Positions 21,171 to 32,069 are shown, counted from the stretch's first letter. The stretch: DNA of 64,000 bases from Neoarius graeffei (GCF_027579695.1 NC_083581.1:82404377-82468376); one strand, 5' to 3'. Program-made: numbers and translations. The notes: generated by a model not told the origin, from the letters alone.

Positions 21171-24100
21171 TTTGTCTCGTCTCGTCTTCTTCCGCTTTAT
21201 CCGGGACCGGGTCATGGAGGCAGCAGTCTAAGCAGGGAAGCCCAAACTTCCCTTTCCCCAGACACCTCGGCCAGCTCCTCGGGAAGAACACCGAGGCGTT
21301 CCCAGGCCAGCCGAGAGACATAGTCCCTCCAGCGTGTCCTGGGTCTTCCCCGGGGCCTCCTCCCGGGGGGACATGCCTGGAACACCTCCCGAGGGAGGCG
21401 TCCAGGAGGCATCCGAAAAAGATGCCCGAGCCACCTCAGCTGATTCCTCTCAATGTGGAGCAGCAGCGGCTCTACTCCGAGCTCCTCCCGAGTGACTGTG
21501 CTTCTCACCCTATCTCTAAGGGAGCGCCCAGCCACCCTGTGAAGGAAACTCATTTTGACCGCTTGTATCCGCGATCTTGTCCTTTCGGTCATTACCCAAA
21601 GCTCATGACCATAGGTGAGAGTCGGAACGTAGATCAACCGGTAAATTGAAAGCTTCGCCTTTTGGCTCAGCTCCTTCTTCACCACGACGGACCGGTAAAG
21701 CGACCGCATCACTGCGGAGGCTGCACCGATCCGCCTGTCGATCTCACGCTCCATCCTTCCCTCACTCGTGAACAAGATCCCGAGATACTTAAACTCCTCC
21801 ACTTGAGGCAGAACTTCTCCACCAACCTGGAGAGGGCAAGCCATCCTTTTCCAATCGAGAACCATGGCCTCGGACTTGGAGGTGCTGATTCTCATCCCAG
21901 CCGCTTCACACTCGACTGCAAACCGCCCCAGTGCATGCTGAAGGTCCTGGTTTGAAGAAGCCAACAGGACAACATCATCCGCAAAAAGCAGAGATGAAAT
22001 CCTGTGGTTCCCAAACAGGATTCCTTCTGGCCCCTGGCTGCGCCTAGAAATACTGTCCATAAAAATTATGAACAGAACCGGTGACAAAGGGCAGCCCTGC
22101 CGGAGTCCAACATGCACTGGGAACAGGTCTGACTTACTGCCGGCAATGCGAACCAGACTCCTGCTCCGTTCGTACAGGGACCGGACAGCCCTTAGCAAAG
22201 AGCCCCGAACCCCATACTCCCGAAGCACCCCCCACAGAATACTACGGGGGACACAGTCGAATGCCTTCTCCAGAGCCACAAAGCACATGTGGACTGGTTG
22301 GGCAAACTCCCATGAACCCTCGAGCACCCTATGAAGGGTATAGAGCTGGTCCAGTGTTCCGTGACCAGGACAAAAACCGCATTGTTCCTCCTGGATCCGA
22401 GGTTCTACTATCGGTCGAATTCTCCTCTCCAGTACCCTGGAGTAAACCTTCCCCGGGAGGCTGAGAAGTGTGATTCCCCTATAATTGGAGCACACTCTCC
22501 GGTCCCCTTTCTTAAAAAGAGGGACCACCACCCCAGTCTGCCACTCCAGAGGCACTGTCCCTGACCGCCACGCGATGTTGCAGAGGGGTGTCAACCAAGA
22601 CAGCCCCACAACATCCAGAGACTTGAGATACTCAGGGCGGATCTCATCCACCCCCGGTGCCTTGCCACCGAGGAGCTTGCAAACCACCTCAGTGACTTCG
22701 GCTTGGGTAATGGACGAGTCCACCTCTGAGTCATCAGCCTCAGTCTCCTCAGTGGAAGACATGACGGTAGGATTGAGGAGATCCTCAAAGTATTCCTTCC
22801 ACCGCCCGACAATGTCCCCAGTCGAGGTCAACAGCTCCCCACCCGCACTGTAATAAGTGTTGGCAGAGTACTGCTTCCCCCTCCTGAGGCGCCAGATGGT
22901 TTGCCAGAATTTCTTCGAGGCCGACCGATAGTCCTTCTCCATGGCCTCCCCGAACTCCTCCCAGTTCCGAGTTTTTGCCTCCGCAACTGCCCGAGCTGCA
23001 GCATGCCTGGCCTGCCGATACCCGTCAGCTGCCTCGGGAGTCCTGGAGGTTAACATGGCCCGATAGGACTCGTTCTTCAGCTTGACAGCATCCCTTACTT
23101 CTGGTGTCCACCACCGGGTTCGGGGATTGCCGCCACAACAGGCACCGGAGACCTTGCGGCCACAGCTCCGAAAAGCTGCGTCCACAATGGAGGTAGAGAA
23201 CATAGTCCACTCAGGCTCAATGTCCCCCGCCTCCCTCGGAAGCTGGGAAAAGCTCTCCCGGAGGTGGGAGTTAAAGACCTCCCCAACAGAGTGCTCGGCC
23301 AGACGTTCCCAGCAGACCCTCACCATACGTTTGGGCCTGCCAGGTCTGTCCAGCTTCCTCCTCCGCCAGCGGATCCAACTCACCACCAGGTGGTGATCAG
23401 TTGACAGCTCAGCCCCTCTCTTCACCCGAGTGTCCAAGACATAGGGCCGGAGATCAGATGAAACGACTACAAAGTCGATCATCGACCTCCGACCTAAGGT
23501 GTCCTGGTGCCACGTGTACTTATGGACACCCCTATGCTCGAACATGGTGTTCGTTATGGACAAACCGTGACTAGCACAGAAGTCCAATAACAAAACACCA
23601 CTCGGGTTCAGATCGGGGAGGCCGTTCCTCCCAACCACGCCCCTCCAGGTGTCACTGTCATCGCCCACGTGAGCATTGAAGTCCCCCAGCAGCACAATGG
23701 AGTCCCCAGTCTGAGCACTCCTCAGTAACTCTCCCAGGGACTCCAAGAAGGCCGGATACTCTATACTGCTATTTGGCCCGTAGGCACAAACAACAGCAAG
23801 AGCCCTCTCCCCAATCCGAAGGCACAGAGAGGCGACCCTCTCGTTCACTGGGGTAAACTCCAACACATGACGGCTGAGCTGGGGAGCTATAAGCAAGCCC
23901 ACACCAGCCCGCCGCCGCTCACCACGGGCGACTCCAGAGAAGTGGAGAGTCCAGCCCCTCTCGAGGAGCTGGGTTGGATGGCAGTCGCGAAGTGACATTC
24001 CATGTCCCAACAGCCAGCCGCTGTGTCCGGGAATCAGGTCATCGAGGCCCCTGCCTTCGACTGCCACCCAATCCACATTGCACCAGTCCCCTACTGCTAC

Positions 24101-24450
24101 CTCTGTGGGTGGTGAACCCACAGGAGGTCGGGCCCACGTCACCTCTTCAGGCTGAGCCCGGCCGGGCCCCATGGGCAAAGGCCCGGCCACCAAGCGCTCG
24201 CATACGAGCCCCAACCCCGGGCCTGGCTCCAGGGTGGGGCCCCGGCTGCGTTATCCCGGGCGACGTCACGGTCCTCAGATTTTTCTCCATAGGGGTTTTG
24301 GTGAACTGCTCTTAGTCTGGCCTGTCACCTAGGACCTGTCTGCCTTGGGAAACCCTGACAGGGGCATAATGACCCCGACAACATAGCTCCTAGGATCATT
24401 CAAGCACACAAACCCCTCCACCACAATAAGGTGGCAGTTCTAGGAGGGGT
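21171..24450 (-). mobile_element. Full-length RTE-type (Rex3-like) LINE
   Basis: Minus-strand LINE with a 5' untranslated region (about 24450-24215), one long ORF and a very short 3' end, GGATAAAGCGGAAGAAGACG, followed by GAGAC repeats. The flanks both carry TCTTT...TTTGT, a poly-T target duplication in the Tc1 relic. The short 3' region with pentanucleotide repeats is characteristic of RTE elements. The ORF has no stop, so the insertion is comparatively young. Confidence 0.88.
21212..24214 (-). CDS. RTE LINE ORF: endonuclease plus reverse transcriptase (motif A Asp replaced)
   Basis: A 1000-codon open frame. The frame opens upstream with TTG; the first in-frame ATG is at 24172, so the true start is uncertain. 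The N-terminal third is an apurinic-type endonuclease ([33 protein letters not shown]). The central part is the [28 protein letters not shown] and the catalytic [10 protein letters not shown]. The C-terminus ends [10 protein letters not shown]. It would nick target DNA and copy its RNA from the nick. Motif A reads FVALEKAFD: the expected catalytic Asp is Ala (codon GCT at 22276-22274), so the RT is predicted to be inactive even though the frame is open. Confidence 0.88.
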   Translation of the reverse strand: MGLVCERLVAGPLPMGPGRAQPEEVTWARPPVGSPPTEVAVGDWCNVDWVAVEGRGLDDLIPGHSGWLLGHGMSLRDCHPTQLLERGWTLHFSGVARGERRRAGVGLLIAPQLSRHVLEFTPVNERVASLCLRIGERALAVVCAYGPNSSIEYPAFLESLGELLRSAQTGDSIVLLGDFNAHVGDDSDTWRGVVGRNGLPDLNPSGVLLLDFCASHGLSITNTMFEHRGVHKYTWHQDTLGRRSMIDFVVVSSDLRPYVLDTRVKRGAELSTDHHLVVSWIRWRRRKLDRPGRPKRMVRVCWERLAEHSVGEVFNSHLRESFSQLPREAGDIEPEWTMFSTSIVDAAFRSCGRKVSGACCGGNPRTRWWTPEVRDAVKLKNESYRAMLTSRTPEAADGYRQARHAAARAVAEAKTRNWEEFGEAMEKDYRSASKKFWQTIWRLRRGKQYSANTYYSAGGELLTSTGDIVGRWKEYFEDLLNPTVMSSTEETEADDSEVDSSITQAEVTEVVCKLLGGKAPGVDEIRPEYLKSLDVVGLSWLTPLCNIAWRSGTVPLEWQTGVVVPLFKKGDRRVCSNYRGITLLSLPGKVYSRVLERRIRPIVEPRIQEEQCGFCPGHGTLDQLYTLHRVLEGSWEFAQPVHMCFVALEKAFDCVPRSILWGVLREYGVRGSLLRAVRSLYERSRSLVRIAGSKSDLFPVHVGLRQGCPLSPVLFIIFMDSISRRSQGPEGILFGNHRISSLLFADDVVLLASSNQDLQHALGRFAVECEAAGMRISTSKSEAMVLDWKRMACPLQVGGEVLPQVEEFKYLGILFTSEGRMEREIDRRIGAASAVMRSLYRSVVVKKELSQKAKLSIYRLIYVPTLTYGHELWVMTERTRSRIQAVKMSFLHRVAGRSLRDRVRSTVTREELGVEPLLLHIERNQLRWLGHLFRMPPGRLPREVFQACPPGRRPRGRPRTRWRDYVSRLAWERLGVLPEELAEVSGEREVWASLLRLLPP

Positions 24451-25190
24451 CTTTTTTTTTTGTACAAAATGAATACTGTGTGCGCTGGACCAAAGAGACA
24501 AAGGACCATATAGACTGTTACCAGGAACAAGTCCAAAAACCAGGGTCTGTCATGGTATGGGGTTGGGTCAGTGCCCTTGGCAAATGTAACTTACACTTTT
24601 GTGACGGAGCATTAACGCAGAAAAGTACATTGGGGTTTTGGAGCAACATATGCTGCCCTCAAGATGACATCTTTTCCAGGGAGATTTCAACAAGGCAATG
24701 AAAAACTACATTCTGCACACATTACAAAGGCATGGCTGTGGAAGAAGAGGGCATGTCCCCTTTGTCCCCAATAGAGAATGTGTGGTTAATTTTGAAATGA
24801 AAAATATGACAGTGACAGCCTCATACTATTACACACCTTAAGACCTTCATGCATCAGTTTGCAGGAAGAATGGGACAAAATAACACCTGAAACACTTCAT
24901 CACTTGGTGTCTTCAGTCCGTAAACATTTTTTAATTGTTGTGAAAAGCAATGGCAACATTACAAAGTGGTAAATATTTTATTGTCCCATTAATTTTTTTT
25001 TTTTTTAAATGTGCTACAAGAATCAAAATAAGTGTTTATTTGGGGGAAAAAAAATCATGAGGTAAAACATCAAATAATGTACTGCTGTGTTGTTTTGAAT
25101 GCAATGCAGGTCAGAAATTATTTACAAATCATTGTTTTCAGTTTTAACTTCAACATACCGTCCTAACTTGTTCTGATTTGCAGTTGTATA

Positions 25191-25619
25191 ATCTTTCCTT
25201 TCGAGTGAATTTACCTTTTCCTTTGTTTTATTAGAGGCAGGATGAAATGTAGAGTACACTCTAGGTCTTATCCTTCAGCCATTTTACCCAAGTATGACTC
25301 AGTAATCTCAAATTTTACAAGGTCCTATTCAGGCAGCTTTTAATTTTTCAGGGAGGTGCCCGTAATAAGACCCTACCATTTTCTATCTGTGATAAAACTC
25401 AAGACTCGCAGGTTTATTTTCCTAAAAACCTCAATGTTTTCACGTTGCAGGTTGATGCACAGTACTTATACAACACTGGGTGCAGTATAATGTGAAATAC
25501 TGTATAAAAGCCAATGAGGGCATGGTTATCCACTGTGCTGCACTGGAGGTCAGGTCTTTAGGGACAAGGAAGAGGGATAATGATGAACATGGCTCACTTC
25601 ATCGTTTTTGTCCCACATA
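25191..25619. other. Cadherin intron, no recognised feature
   Basis: Short intronic stretch between the end of the Tc1 relic and the small MITE. No coding or repeat signal recognised. Confidence 0.45.
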
Positions 25620-25697
25620 CAGTACCAGTCAAAAGTTTGGACACATTTTTTTATTACTCTGAATGAGTGAGTGTGTCCAAACTTTTGACTGGTACTG
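25620..25697. mobile_element. 78-base Tc1-derived MITE
   Basis: Two perfect 26-bp inverted repeats beginning CAGTACCAGTCAAAAGTTTG surround only 26 bases of unrelated sequence. TA flanks both ends (25618-25619 and 25698-25699). It is a solo pair of Tc1 ends without any gene. Confidence 0.92.
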
Positions 25698-25754
25698 TAT
25701 ATTTATGTGATCTCTCTTTCTGGCTCTCTCTTTTTCTTTCACTGAGCAGCAATC

Positions 25755-25756
<2 letters not shown>

Positions 25757-25788
<32 letters not shown>

Positions 25789-25797
25789 CACGCGTGT
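25757..25797. repeat. (TG)n microsatellite
   Basis: TG run passing into GCGCGC alternation, a purine-pyrimidine tract able to adopt Z-DNA. Confidence 0.9.
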
Positions 25798-26493
25798 TGC
25801 CAAGAGTAGAACAAAAAGTGCCAAGCAAGCTGAAAGCTGCCAATTTGTGTATTTGTTTTGGAGAAAGTTTTATTTTACTTACTGATTACCATGCTGAAGG
25901 CATGAGTCCAAATAAAAAGCTCACATGCTTGCTTATTCTGGCTCTGCTGTTTTCACACACTTGATTACTGTAGCTTTATTATAGCCATTTTAAGCAAATT
26001 GTGGTCTTTTGATTTGATTTTCTGTTTGATGGTGTAGTGATTAGCACTGTCGCCACACAGCAAGAAGGTTCTGGGTTCGAACCCAGTGGCAGACAGGAGC
26101 CTTTCTGTGTGGAGTTTTTTCTCCCCATGTCTGTGTGGGTTTCCTCCGGATGGTCCGGTTTCCTGCACAGTCCAAAGACATGCAGTTAGGTTAAAATGGG
26201 GCAGCCATGGCCTAAGCTTGGGCTGAAGTGCCCTTGAGCAAGGCCCCTAACCCCCAATTGCTCCCCGGGTGCTGTAGCATAGCTGCCCACTGCTCTGGGT
26301 ATGTGTGTGTGCTCAGTGCTCATTTGTGTGTGCATGTGTGTGTTCACTGCTTCAGATGGATTAAATCAGGGTTTCTCAAACTTCTTTGCTCTGGGGCCCA
26401 GTAATGTTAGGCCTCGGTGCTGCAAGGCCCTGCATAGGCCTACGCCTCTGTGTGCCCACCCCCGACACACACACACACATCGTGTGCGCCTCC

Positions 26494-26528
<35 letters not shown>

Positions 26529-26585
26529 CATACATACATGCATACATACATACATACATACATACATACATACATACATACATAG

Positions 26586-26632
<47 letters not shown>
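26494..26632. repeat. Compound microsatellite (GATA)n (CATA)n (TTA)n
   Basis: Three successive simple repeats: GATA at about 26494-26527, CATA at about 26528-26583 and TTA at about 26588-26632. A second TTA run is at about 26770-26806. They lie in the non-coding part of the hAT element. Confidence 0.92.
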
Positions 26633-26769
26633 GTTAGTAGTACTGGTTACGGTACAAGTAGCAGGCTTATACCAGCATAACAATATTTTGGCTAAATAAG
26701 ACCTAACAGGAGTACATTGGCAGAATTGTAGAAAATTGCCAAATGACCAGTAACTGTCCAAAGATATGC

Positions 26770-26809
<40 letters not shown>

Positions 26810-27179
26810 AACCTATTATTACAATTTGCACAAGAACCATTAAACCAAGATATTTTTTTTTTACTTTTGTGTTTTAGATTTTTTTTTTAAACTACACCTT
26901 TGAACTTGAAGCACTGCCAAACAGTGCCTCAATAACATACACACACTTATAAAAAGGTCTACCAGAAACATGGGACCTCAAACCGAGAAACCTAAAGACC
27001 CACTGTAGCCCTAATACTGACTGATTACACAGTCCCAGTATGAAGAAGAGAGAACTGAATGTAGGCTACGTGCTGACTTTTAACCTCACATGACAGGCCC
27101 AGTCACCCACAGAGATTTGGTAAAAGAAAAGTCAGCATTCTAATGCGAAGGATGTGCCTGCTTTCTTGCCACTAACAGC

Positions 27180-28994
27180 TCAAAACGAGGAAGACAGGGT
27201 GACACGGCCACTCTGAGCATTTTCTGAGTTGAGCCTGTTTGGGTATTTTGTCTTTGTGGCTGTCAAATGTGAAAATGCGGTCTCGCAGAGGTATGTTGAA
27301 GGGAAAGGTATCAGTGTTTTCACTGCCATCTTACTCAGCTGGGGATCTTCATCGCAGCATGACAGCCAGAATTCAGACAGAGAAAGTCGACCAAATCTTG
27401 ACTGCAGACCAGCATCGCACGAAAGCTCCAGAAGTTTATCCTGCACCACAGGTGGCAGAGCGCTCGTTTCTGGGTTGGTGAACGGATCTCTTACCCATTG
27501 CTTTTCCATGAGACGGGATTTTGAGGGGAAATATGAATCAAAATGACACAGTGTTTCGGTAAGGTGTTGCGCGATCACTGCCGGCACCTGCCCCAAATCC
27601 ACACCTTCATCAGCCAGAGACGACAGACAGCCAAACGTGTCAAACACACCTCTATTAACTCTGTTGGTCCAGACTGAGAGCTTCTTTTTGAAAGCCATGA
27701 TTTTATCATTGGCTTGAAAAATGTCACACGCTTGGCCTTGGATCGACAGATTTAGCATATTGAAATGGTCCAGCATGTCAGAAAGATAAGCTACCTTTAT
27801 AAGCCAAGACTGATCTCGCAGGTGATCGGCAAGATTGGACTGTTTATTTGTCAAGAATGCCTCAACCTCATGCCTCAACTCGTATACTCTGTTCACCGCT
27901 TTACCCCGTGACAGCCAATGAACCTCAGAGTGCAAGAGCAGATGAACATGATCTCCCATCTCATCACACAGAGCTGTAAATAGATGGGAATTTGTCGGAT
28001 TGGCCTTAATGAACTTCACTATTTTGACCACTTGATTTAAAACTTCATGAAGCTCTGTGGACAGGCGTTTAGAGGCAAGTACCTCTCGATGAATAACACA
28101 GTGCGTTGCCTGCACTGATGGTGAAACGGCTTTTACCCGAGCAACAACTCCGTTGTGCCTGCCGGTCATAGCCACTGCCCCATCTGTGCAGACACCGATG
28201 CAACGCCCCCATATCAACCCATGCCCAGAGATGTACCCATCAAGCATACGGAATATTTCTCCAGTGGTTGTGGTCCCTGGAAGCACCTTACAAAACAAAA
28301 AATCCTCATGAAACCGGCCCTCATGAGCATATCTGATGTAGACCAGAAGCATAGCCAAGGTAGAGAGATCCGTGGCCTCATCCAATTGAATGGCAAACCA
28401 GTCAGATGACTTCGCCCTTTCTAAAATTTGCATTTCGATGTCTGCCGCCATATCGTCAATTCGACGACAGACCGTGTCATTTGACAGAGGAATCTCTTTA
28501 ACTTTGGCTACAGCAGCCGGACCCAACACCTCACTACAAGCAGTAACAATCGAAGGCATAATTAGCTTCTCCCCAATTGTGAAGGGTGCCTGACATTTGG
28601 AAATGTGGTGTGAAATCATGTATGATGCCTTTGTTAGCTTTTCATTCTCGGTCAAATTACTTTTCAACACTTTAGTTTGGGTGGCCAATTCATCACGTTT
28701 TCTTCTGAAAAAATCCTCTGATTTATCCTTGAGATGCGAATGTTTAGTTTCCAAATGCTGGCGTAATTTGGATGGCTTCATAGCTTCGTTGCTTAGCATG
28801 GTTTGGCAGATAACACAGATTGGTTTCGGGGGACAACTATCACTTGAAATAAAGCCGAATTGTATGTATGAAGGGTCGTAATTGCGAGTGAATGGGCGAT
28901 ATTTTTTTGCCTCTGGCTCCTGTTGTGTATCTACACTGTCAGATGGGCGCTTTCCAAAGAAAGAGTCAAGAGTAGCTTGCTTTGAACATGCCAT
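27180..28994 (-). CDS. hAT transposase (BED finger, RNase H-like core, hATC domain)
   Basis: 604 residues counted from the ATG at 28994 (MACSKQATLDSFFGK); an upstream in-frame ATG at 29096 is less likely because its 34 residues look unlike the family. A BED-type zinc finger comes first (CVICQTML...LRQHLETKH). The catalytic core shows QLDEATDLS, CTDGAVAMTG and, near the C-terminus, LCETAFSHLTATKTKYPNRL, which holds the catalytic Glu and the hATC dimerisation region. The enzyme would excise and reinsert the element, making 8-bp duplications. No stop or frameshift interrupts it, so it may still be functional. Domesticated relatives exist (ZBED5, SCAND3), but the intact termini show this is the transposon itself. 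Confidence 0.93.
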   Translation of the reverse strand: MACSKQATLDSFFGKRPSDSVDTQQEPEAKKYRPFTRNYDPSYIQFGFISSDSCPPKPICVICQTMLSNEAMKPSKLRQHLETKHSHLKDKSEDFFRRKRDELATQTKVLKSNLTENEKLTKASYMISHHISKCQAPFTIGEKLIMPSIVTACSEVLGPAAVAKVKEIPLSNDTVCRRIDDMAADIEMQILERAKSSDWFAIQLDEATDLSTLAMLLVYIRYAHEGRFHEDFLFCKVLPGTTTTGEIFRMLDGYISGHGLIWGRCIGVCTDGAVAMTGRHNGVVARVKAVSPSVQATHCVIHREVLASKRLSTELHEVLNQVVKIVKFIKANPTNSHLFTALCDEMGDHVHLLLHSEVHWLSRGKAVNRVYELRHEVEAFLTNKQSNLADHLRDQSWLIKVAYLSDMLDHFNMLNLSIQGQACDIFQANDKIMAFKKKLSVWTNRVNRGVFDTFGCLSSLADEGVDLGQVPAVIAQHLTETLCHFDSYFPSKSRLMEKQWVRDPFTNPETSALPPVVQDKLLELSCDAGLQSRFGRLSLSEFWLSCCDEDPQLSKMAVKTLIPFPSTYLCETAFSHLTATKTKYPNRLNSENAQSGRVTLSSSF

Positions 28995-29395
28995 GATATT
29001 GCTCTCATAAAGCGTGTGCGCAAATGACTGGACTTGGGACAGAATGAATGAATAAGTGCAAGTGTGCAACTTCACATGGGCAGGAACGCTTAACATTCTA
29101 GAATGGAGGGGCAGGACTTACGCTACGTGGCACACAGTGACAAAAGCACTGAGAGCAGAGCCAGCCAATCGCTCTTCTACATAATCTGATTGACAGTGAC
29201 CAGTAGTTTGAAATTATAATACTGACTACTAGTGCAGAGGCAGGCTTGCAGACCGACGGTAATCTTCTCACGGACCGGTACCGGTCCACGCTCCATAGAT
29301 TGAGAAACACCGGATTAAATGAAGAGGTTAAATTTCACTGTGTGCTCAAGTCTGTGCTTGAGTGTACGTGTGACAAATAAAAGGCTTCTTGACTT

Positions 29396-29646
29396 CTTGG
29401 CTTCTGTGGTTTCCCAGTGAGGTGTTTAAGAAGTTTTCACTTTTAATGTTTTATTTTATGCTGAATGCACTTTTTTCTTGTCTCAGACAAATATTAGGGA
29501 TCTGGGACAAAAACGGGGTCAAATTTACATGTGCACCCCAACTGTGTTGTGTAAACAGTTCAGTAATGTGTATTTCTCGGCTTACAAGCTGTTGCAAATG
29601 TGCTGAGATTTCCAAGCCTGTTTGAAACTGTAGGCAGTAAGTGCAG
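29396..29646. other. Cadherin intron, no recognised feature
   Basis: Short intronic segment between the composite SINE and the AAGTATACTT element; no coding or repeat signal recognised. Confidence 0.45.
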
Positions 29647-30869
29647 CCCTTAGCAAGAAGTAGTATACTTAAAGTTCATTTTATTAAGTATGCTTCAGTA
29701 TGATTATAAGTATAGCAAGTATACTACAGACCATGTACTTTTAGTGTACTAGAAAGTATACAAATTTAATACTTTTTCGGACTAAATTGGAACATTTCAA
29801 GTTTATAAAAGTATACTTTAAAGTTCATTTTAAGTTTGCAAAAGTACACTTTAAAGTATACAACAAGTACACTCATCTATATACTATCAATGTACTTGGT
29901 ATATCCCTCTTGCATGCTTAAAGTATACCACAAGTACACTTATCGATATACTTCTTTTTTTGGGCTTTTTTCACCTTTAATGGATAGGACAGTGTAGAGA
30001 CAGGAAATGGATCAGGAAATTACCTTGGGTTGGAATCAAACCCAGGTCCCCAGATTTATGGTATGGCGCTTTAGTTGACTAAGCCACAACACCCCTTGGT
30101 TACATACTTCAAGTCCCTATTTTTAGTTTATTATTGTATACTTTAAGTATACTGTTATAAACATTGGTTATTTCACTAGTTCACTTGTTATACTTTAAGT
30201 TTGCTTGGCATATTACTTGTAGCTTACTATTTTTTATACTGGAAATATACTCCTTAATGTATTCTTAAAGTTTACTCATACTGTATGTACACAAGAGTGT
30301 GATGCATTTACAAAATCACAAGACAGAATGTTGAAAACAAGTTTGATATATTTTCAAACATTTCAAAAATAAAGACCTATGAAATCAAGTCCTTCCTTAC
30401 TGGAGAAATTGATCAATAAAGTCAAGTCAAAAGTTTTTCTGTTTTTGTGTATGATTTTAAGGTACATAAAGATAATGCAATTGAGCACACATACTATATA
30501 CTGTAAAGTTTTAAACTCCAGCATTATATTATATTAATGTATAAATTAAATGTTAAGCATGAGTCAATGACTTGACCTTATTATGCACTTGGAGCAAGAT
30601 ATACTAAGTATTAGTACTTTGTGGCAGAAAAACGTGAAAAGTATACTAAAGTATACGTTTTAGTATTAAAGTATAAATCTTAGTATTAATGTACTTAGTC
30701 TTAGACTTTTATTTATACTTTTCAGTATAAGCCAAGTATACTTCACTATACTATTCTTAAGTATATAAAATATAGTTTATAAAAAGTCAACTTCAAGTAT
30801 ACTTCTGCAGTTTTAGTAAAAAATAAGTATACTCATAGTACACTTGAATAAACTTCTTTTTGCTAAGGG
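29647..30869. mobile_element. Unclassified non-autonomous DNA element rich in AAGTATACTT palindromes
   Basis: The ends are inverted, CCCTTAGCAA at 29647 and TTGCTAAGGG (with one extra T-run) ending at 30869. Inside, variants of the palindrome AAGTATACTT and of AAAGTATAC recur dozens of times on both sides of the centre. No transposase. The target duplication was not resolved (flanks AAGTGCAG and AGTGTAAG), so the superfamily is open. A SINE has inserted at 29955-30103. Confidence 0.65.
29955..30103 (-). mobile_element. Short tRNA-derived SINE with AAAGCCC tail
   Basis: On the minus strand the head has an A-box-like GTGGCTTAGTCAACTAAAG and a B box GGTTTGATTCC; the tail is TGAAAAAAGCCC followed by A-runs. 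The 7-bp repeat ATACTTC flanks it (29948-29954, 30104-30110). It is a different family from SINE S. Confidence 0.75.
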
Positions 30870-31121
30870 AGTGTAAGCACCTCTGCAACAAACAAGAAAA
30901 GAAATAAAAACAAATAACCCTTCCTCCACATTTTTCACTTATTTTCCATTTTTTCCTGTTTCCTTGATTTTTGTGAGTGACAGGTGCTAATTAGCTACTT
31001 TGCTGAGCTGGTAATAACCTTTTGTTATTGCTTTAAACTATTTCTTATCTCTTGCATTAATGGGAAGCACCAAGATGTCAAGGTATTCTAGGTAAATTAG
31101 AATCCTCACATCTAATCTTTC

Positions 31122-31322
31122 AGCCATGGCCAATATGTTAGAGAAGCAGCCTTATGCCCAAAGGGTTCGATTCCCTGGTCTGGCAGGATAGTTCATAGCT
31201 GAAGTGCCCTTGCACAAGGCACTTAACCCCCAACTGCTACCCAGGTGCTGGGTATGTGTGTGTGCTTGTTGTATGATGCTTTGAATAAGCGTGTCTGCTA
31301 AATGCCTGTAATGTAATGTAAT
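31122..31322 (+). mobile_element. tRNA-derived fish SINE (second family), plus copy
   Basis: Head with CAGCCATGGCC and B box GGTTCGATTCCC, body CTGAAGTGCCCTTGCACAAG, and tail GTGTCTGCTAAATGCCTG followed by TAATG repeats. The tail resembles that of LINE2-mobilised fish SINEs (family knowledge). Confidence 0.8.
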
Positions 31323-31349
31323 CTGGTCAAGGATATGGACTGACTCTTG

Positions 31350-31545
31350 GGGAAGCCATGGCCTAAAGATTAGAAAAGCAGGTTTGGGTCTGCAAGGTTG
31401 CTGGTTTGATTCCCTGGACCAGCATGAATGGCTGAAGTGTCCTTGAACAAGGCACCTCACTCCCAACTGCGTCCCACTGCTATGGGTATGTCAGGGTCCT
31501 GTTGCTCTAGATAAGAGTGTCTGCTCTATGCCTGTAATATAATTC
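31350..31545 (+). mobile_element. tRNA-derived fish SINE (second family), second copy
   Basis: Same organisation as the copy at 31122: head GGGGAAGCCATGGCCTAA, B box GGTTTGATTCCC, body TGTCCTTGAACAAGGCACC, tail AGAGTGTCTGCTCTATGCC. It lies in tandem, about 28 bases downstream of the first copy. Confidence 0.8.
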
Positions 31546-31572
31546 TTATTAGCCAAAGCTAATTAAAAGTCC

Positions 31573-31690
31573 ATCCATCAATATTACTTATCTATCAGGG
31601 TTGTGGGGGAAACTGGAGCCAATCCCAGCTGACTTTAGGTGAGCAGCAGGGTACAACCTAGGCAGGTTGCCAATCTATTGCATGGCTAAC
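31573..31690 (-). mobile_element. SINE family S fragment, diverged
   Basis: Matches the 3' half of SINE S in reverse complement (CAGGGTTGTGGGGGAAACTG, then GGAGCCAATCCCAGCTGAC). Head and tail are missing. Confidence 0.65.
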
Positions 31691-31844
31691 TAATTAAAAA
31701 TTATATTATTCAAGTCCACAAAATAGAACTTCCTGATCAGTTGGCTCATGAGAAGGCTTACAAATTTTCAGCCATGAAACCATGCTACATGTATACTGTT
31801 ATCCCAATGTTAAGTGAAAAATAGTGATGGTGTCAACTGTGTAC

Positions 31845-32069
31845 CATGTTTTGGTTCGATTCTCCATTTTCCCTTGACATCTCCCAGGAGCTCATAGTGG
31901 AATGGTGCACTGTATGGTGGAAGATCCAGATCAACAGCAGTGATGTTAGTCCTGGTTTCCTTGTCTGACAAACACATATCCACTTTGTTCACCTCCAGCA
32001 GTGGTATATTATCATTCTGATCTCCTAGATTGATGACCAGCGTCCCTGTACCCGTTGCTGGAGGTTGAG
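31845..32069 (-). CDS. cdh26: Cadherin-26-like, exon with extracellular cadherin repeat
   Basis: 225 bases, entered with two bases and left with one base of a glycine codon. It contains the calcium-binding DQNDNIP motif and DLDLPPYSAPFHYELLGDV, typical of the last extracellular repeats of cadherins. Acceptor TTTACCTACAG, donor GTACAC. It splices in phase to the exon at 17500. No earlier exon was found between here and 64000. Confidence 0.85.

Larger units (their letters stand above)
20800..25190 (+). mobile_element. Degenerate Tc1 element split by an RTE LINE
   Basis: Plus-strand Tc1 relic. The left part (about 20800-21170) holds decayed transposase sequence ending near CAGTATTCCAG. After the LINE, the same gene resumes at about 24451 with VCWTKETKDH, VMVWGWVSALGKC and the region before the last catalytic Glu; the terminal inverted repeat region ends near 25190. 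Many stops and a deletion around the second Asp make it inactive. Confidence 0.75.
26367..29312 (-). mobile_element. hAT element, Charlie/SCAND3-ZBED type, apparently autonomous
   Basis: The inverted ends are CAGGGTTTCTCAAACTT at the left and the complement of CGGTGTTTCTCAATCTA at the right. A perfect 8-bp duplication GATTAAAT flanks it (26359-26366, 29313-29320) and the interrupted SINE reads on across it. A full-length transposase frame lies inside on the minus strand. The non-coding left part holds GATA, CATA and TTA microsatellites (26494-26632 and 26770-26806). Confidence 0.95.
26028..29395 (+). mobile_element. Composite SINE (family S head joined to a second SINE), split by hAT
   Basis: 26028-26190 matches the tRNA-like head and middle of SINE family S (B box GGTTCGAACCC). 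From about 26196 the sequence changes to another fish SINE body (GGGGCAGCCATGGCCTAAGC, then CCCTTGAGCAAGGCCCCTAA). After the hAT insertion the second body continues at 29321 to a tail with TGTGACAAATAAAAGGCTTC near 29390. Either two insertions lie side by side or the SINE is a template-switch chimera. Confidence 0.65.

Noticed and set aside
26376-26761. Frames with MYVCMYVCMYVC and IIIIIIII runs
   Set aside because: Translation of CATA and TTA microsatellites, not a gene.
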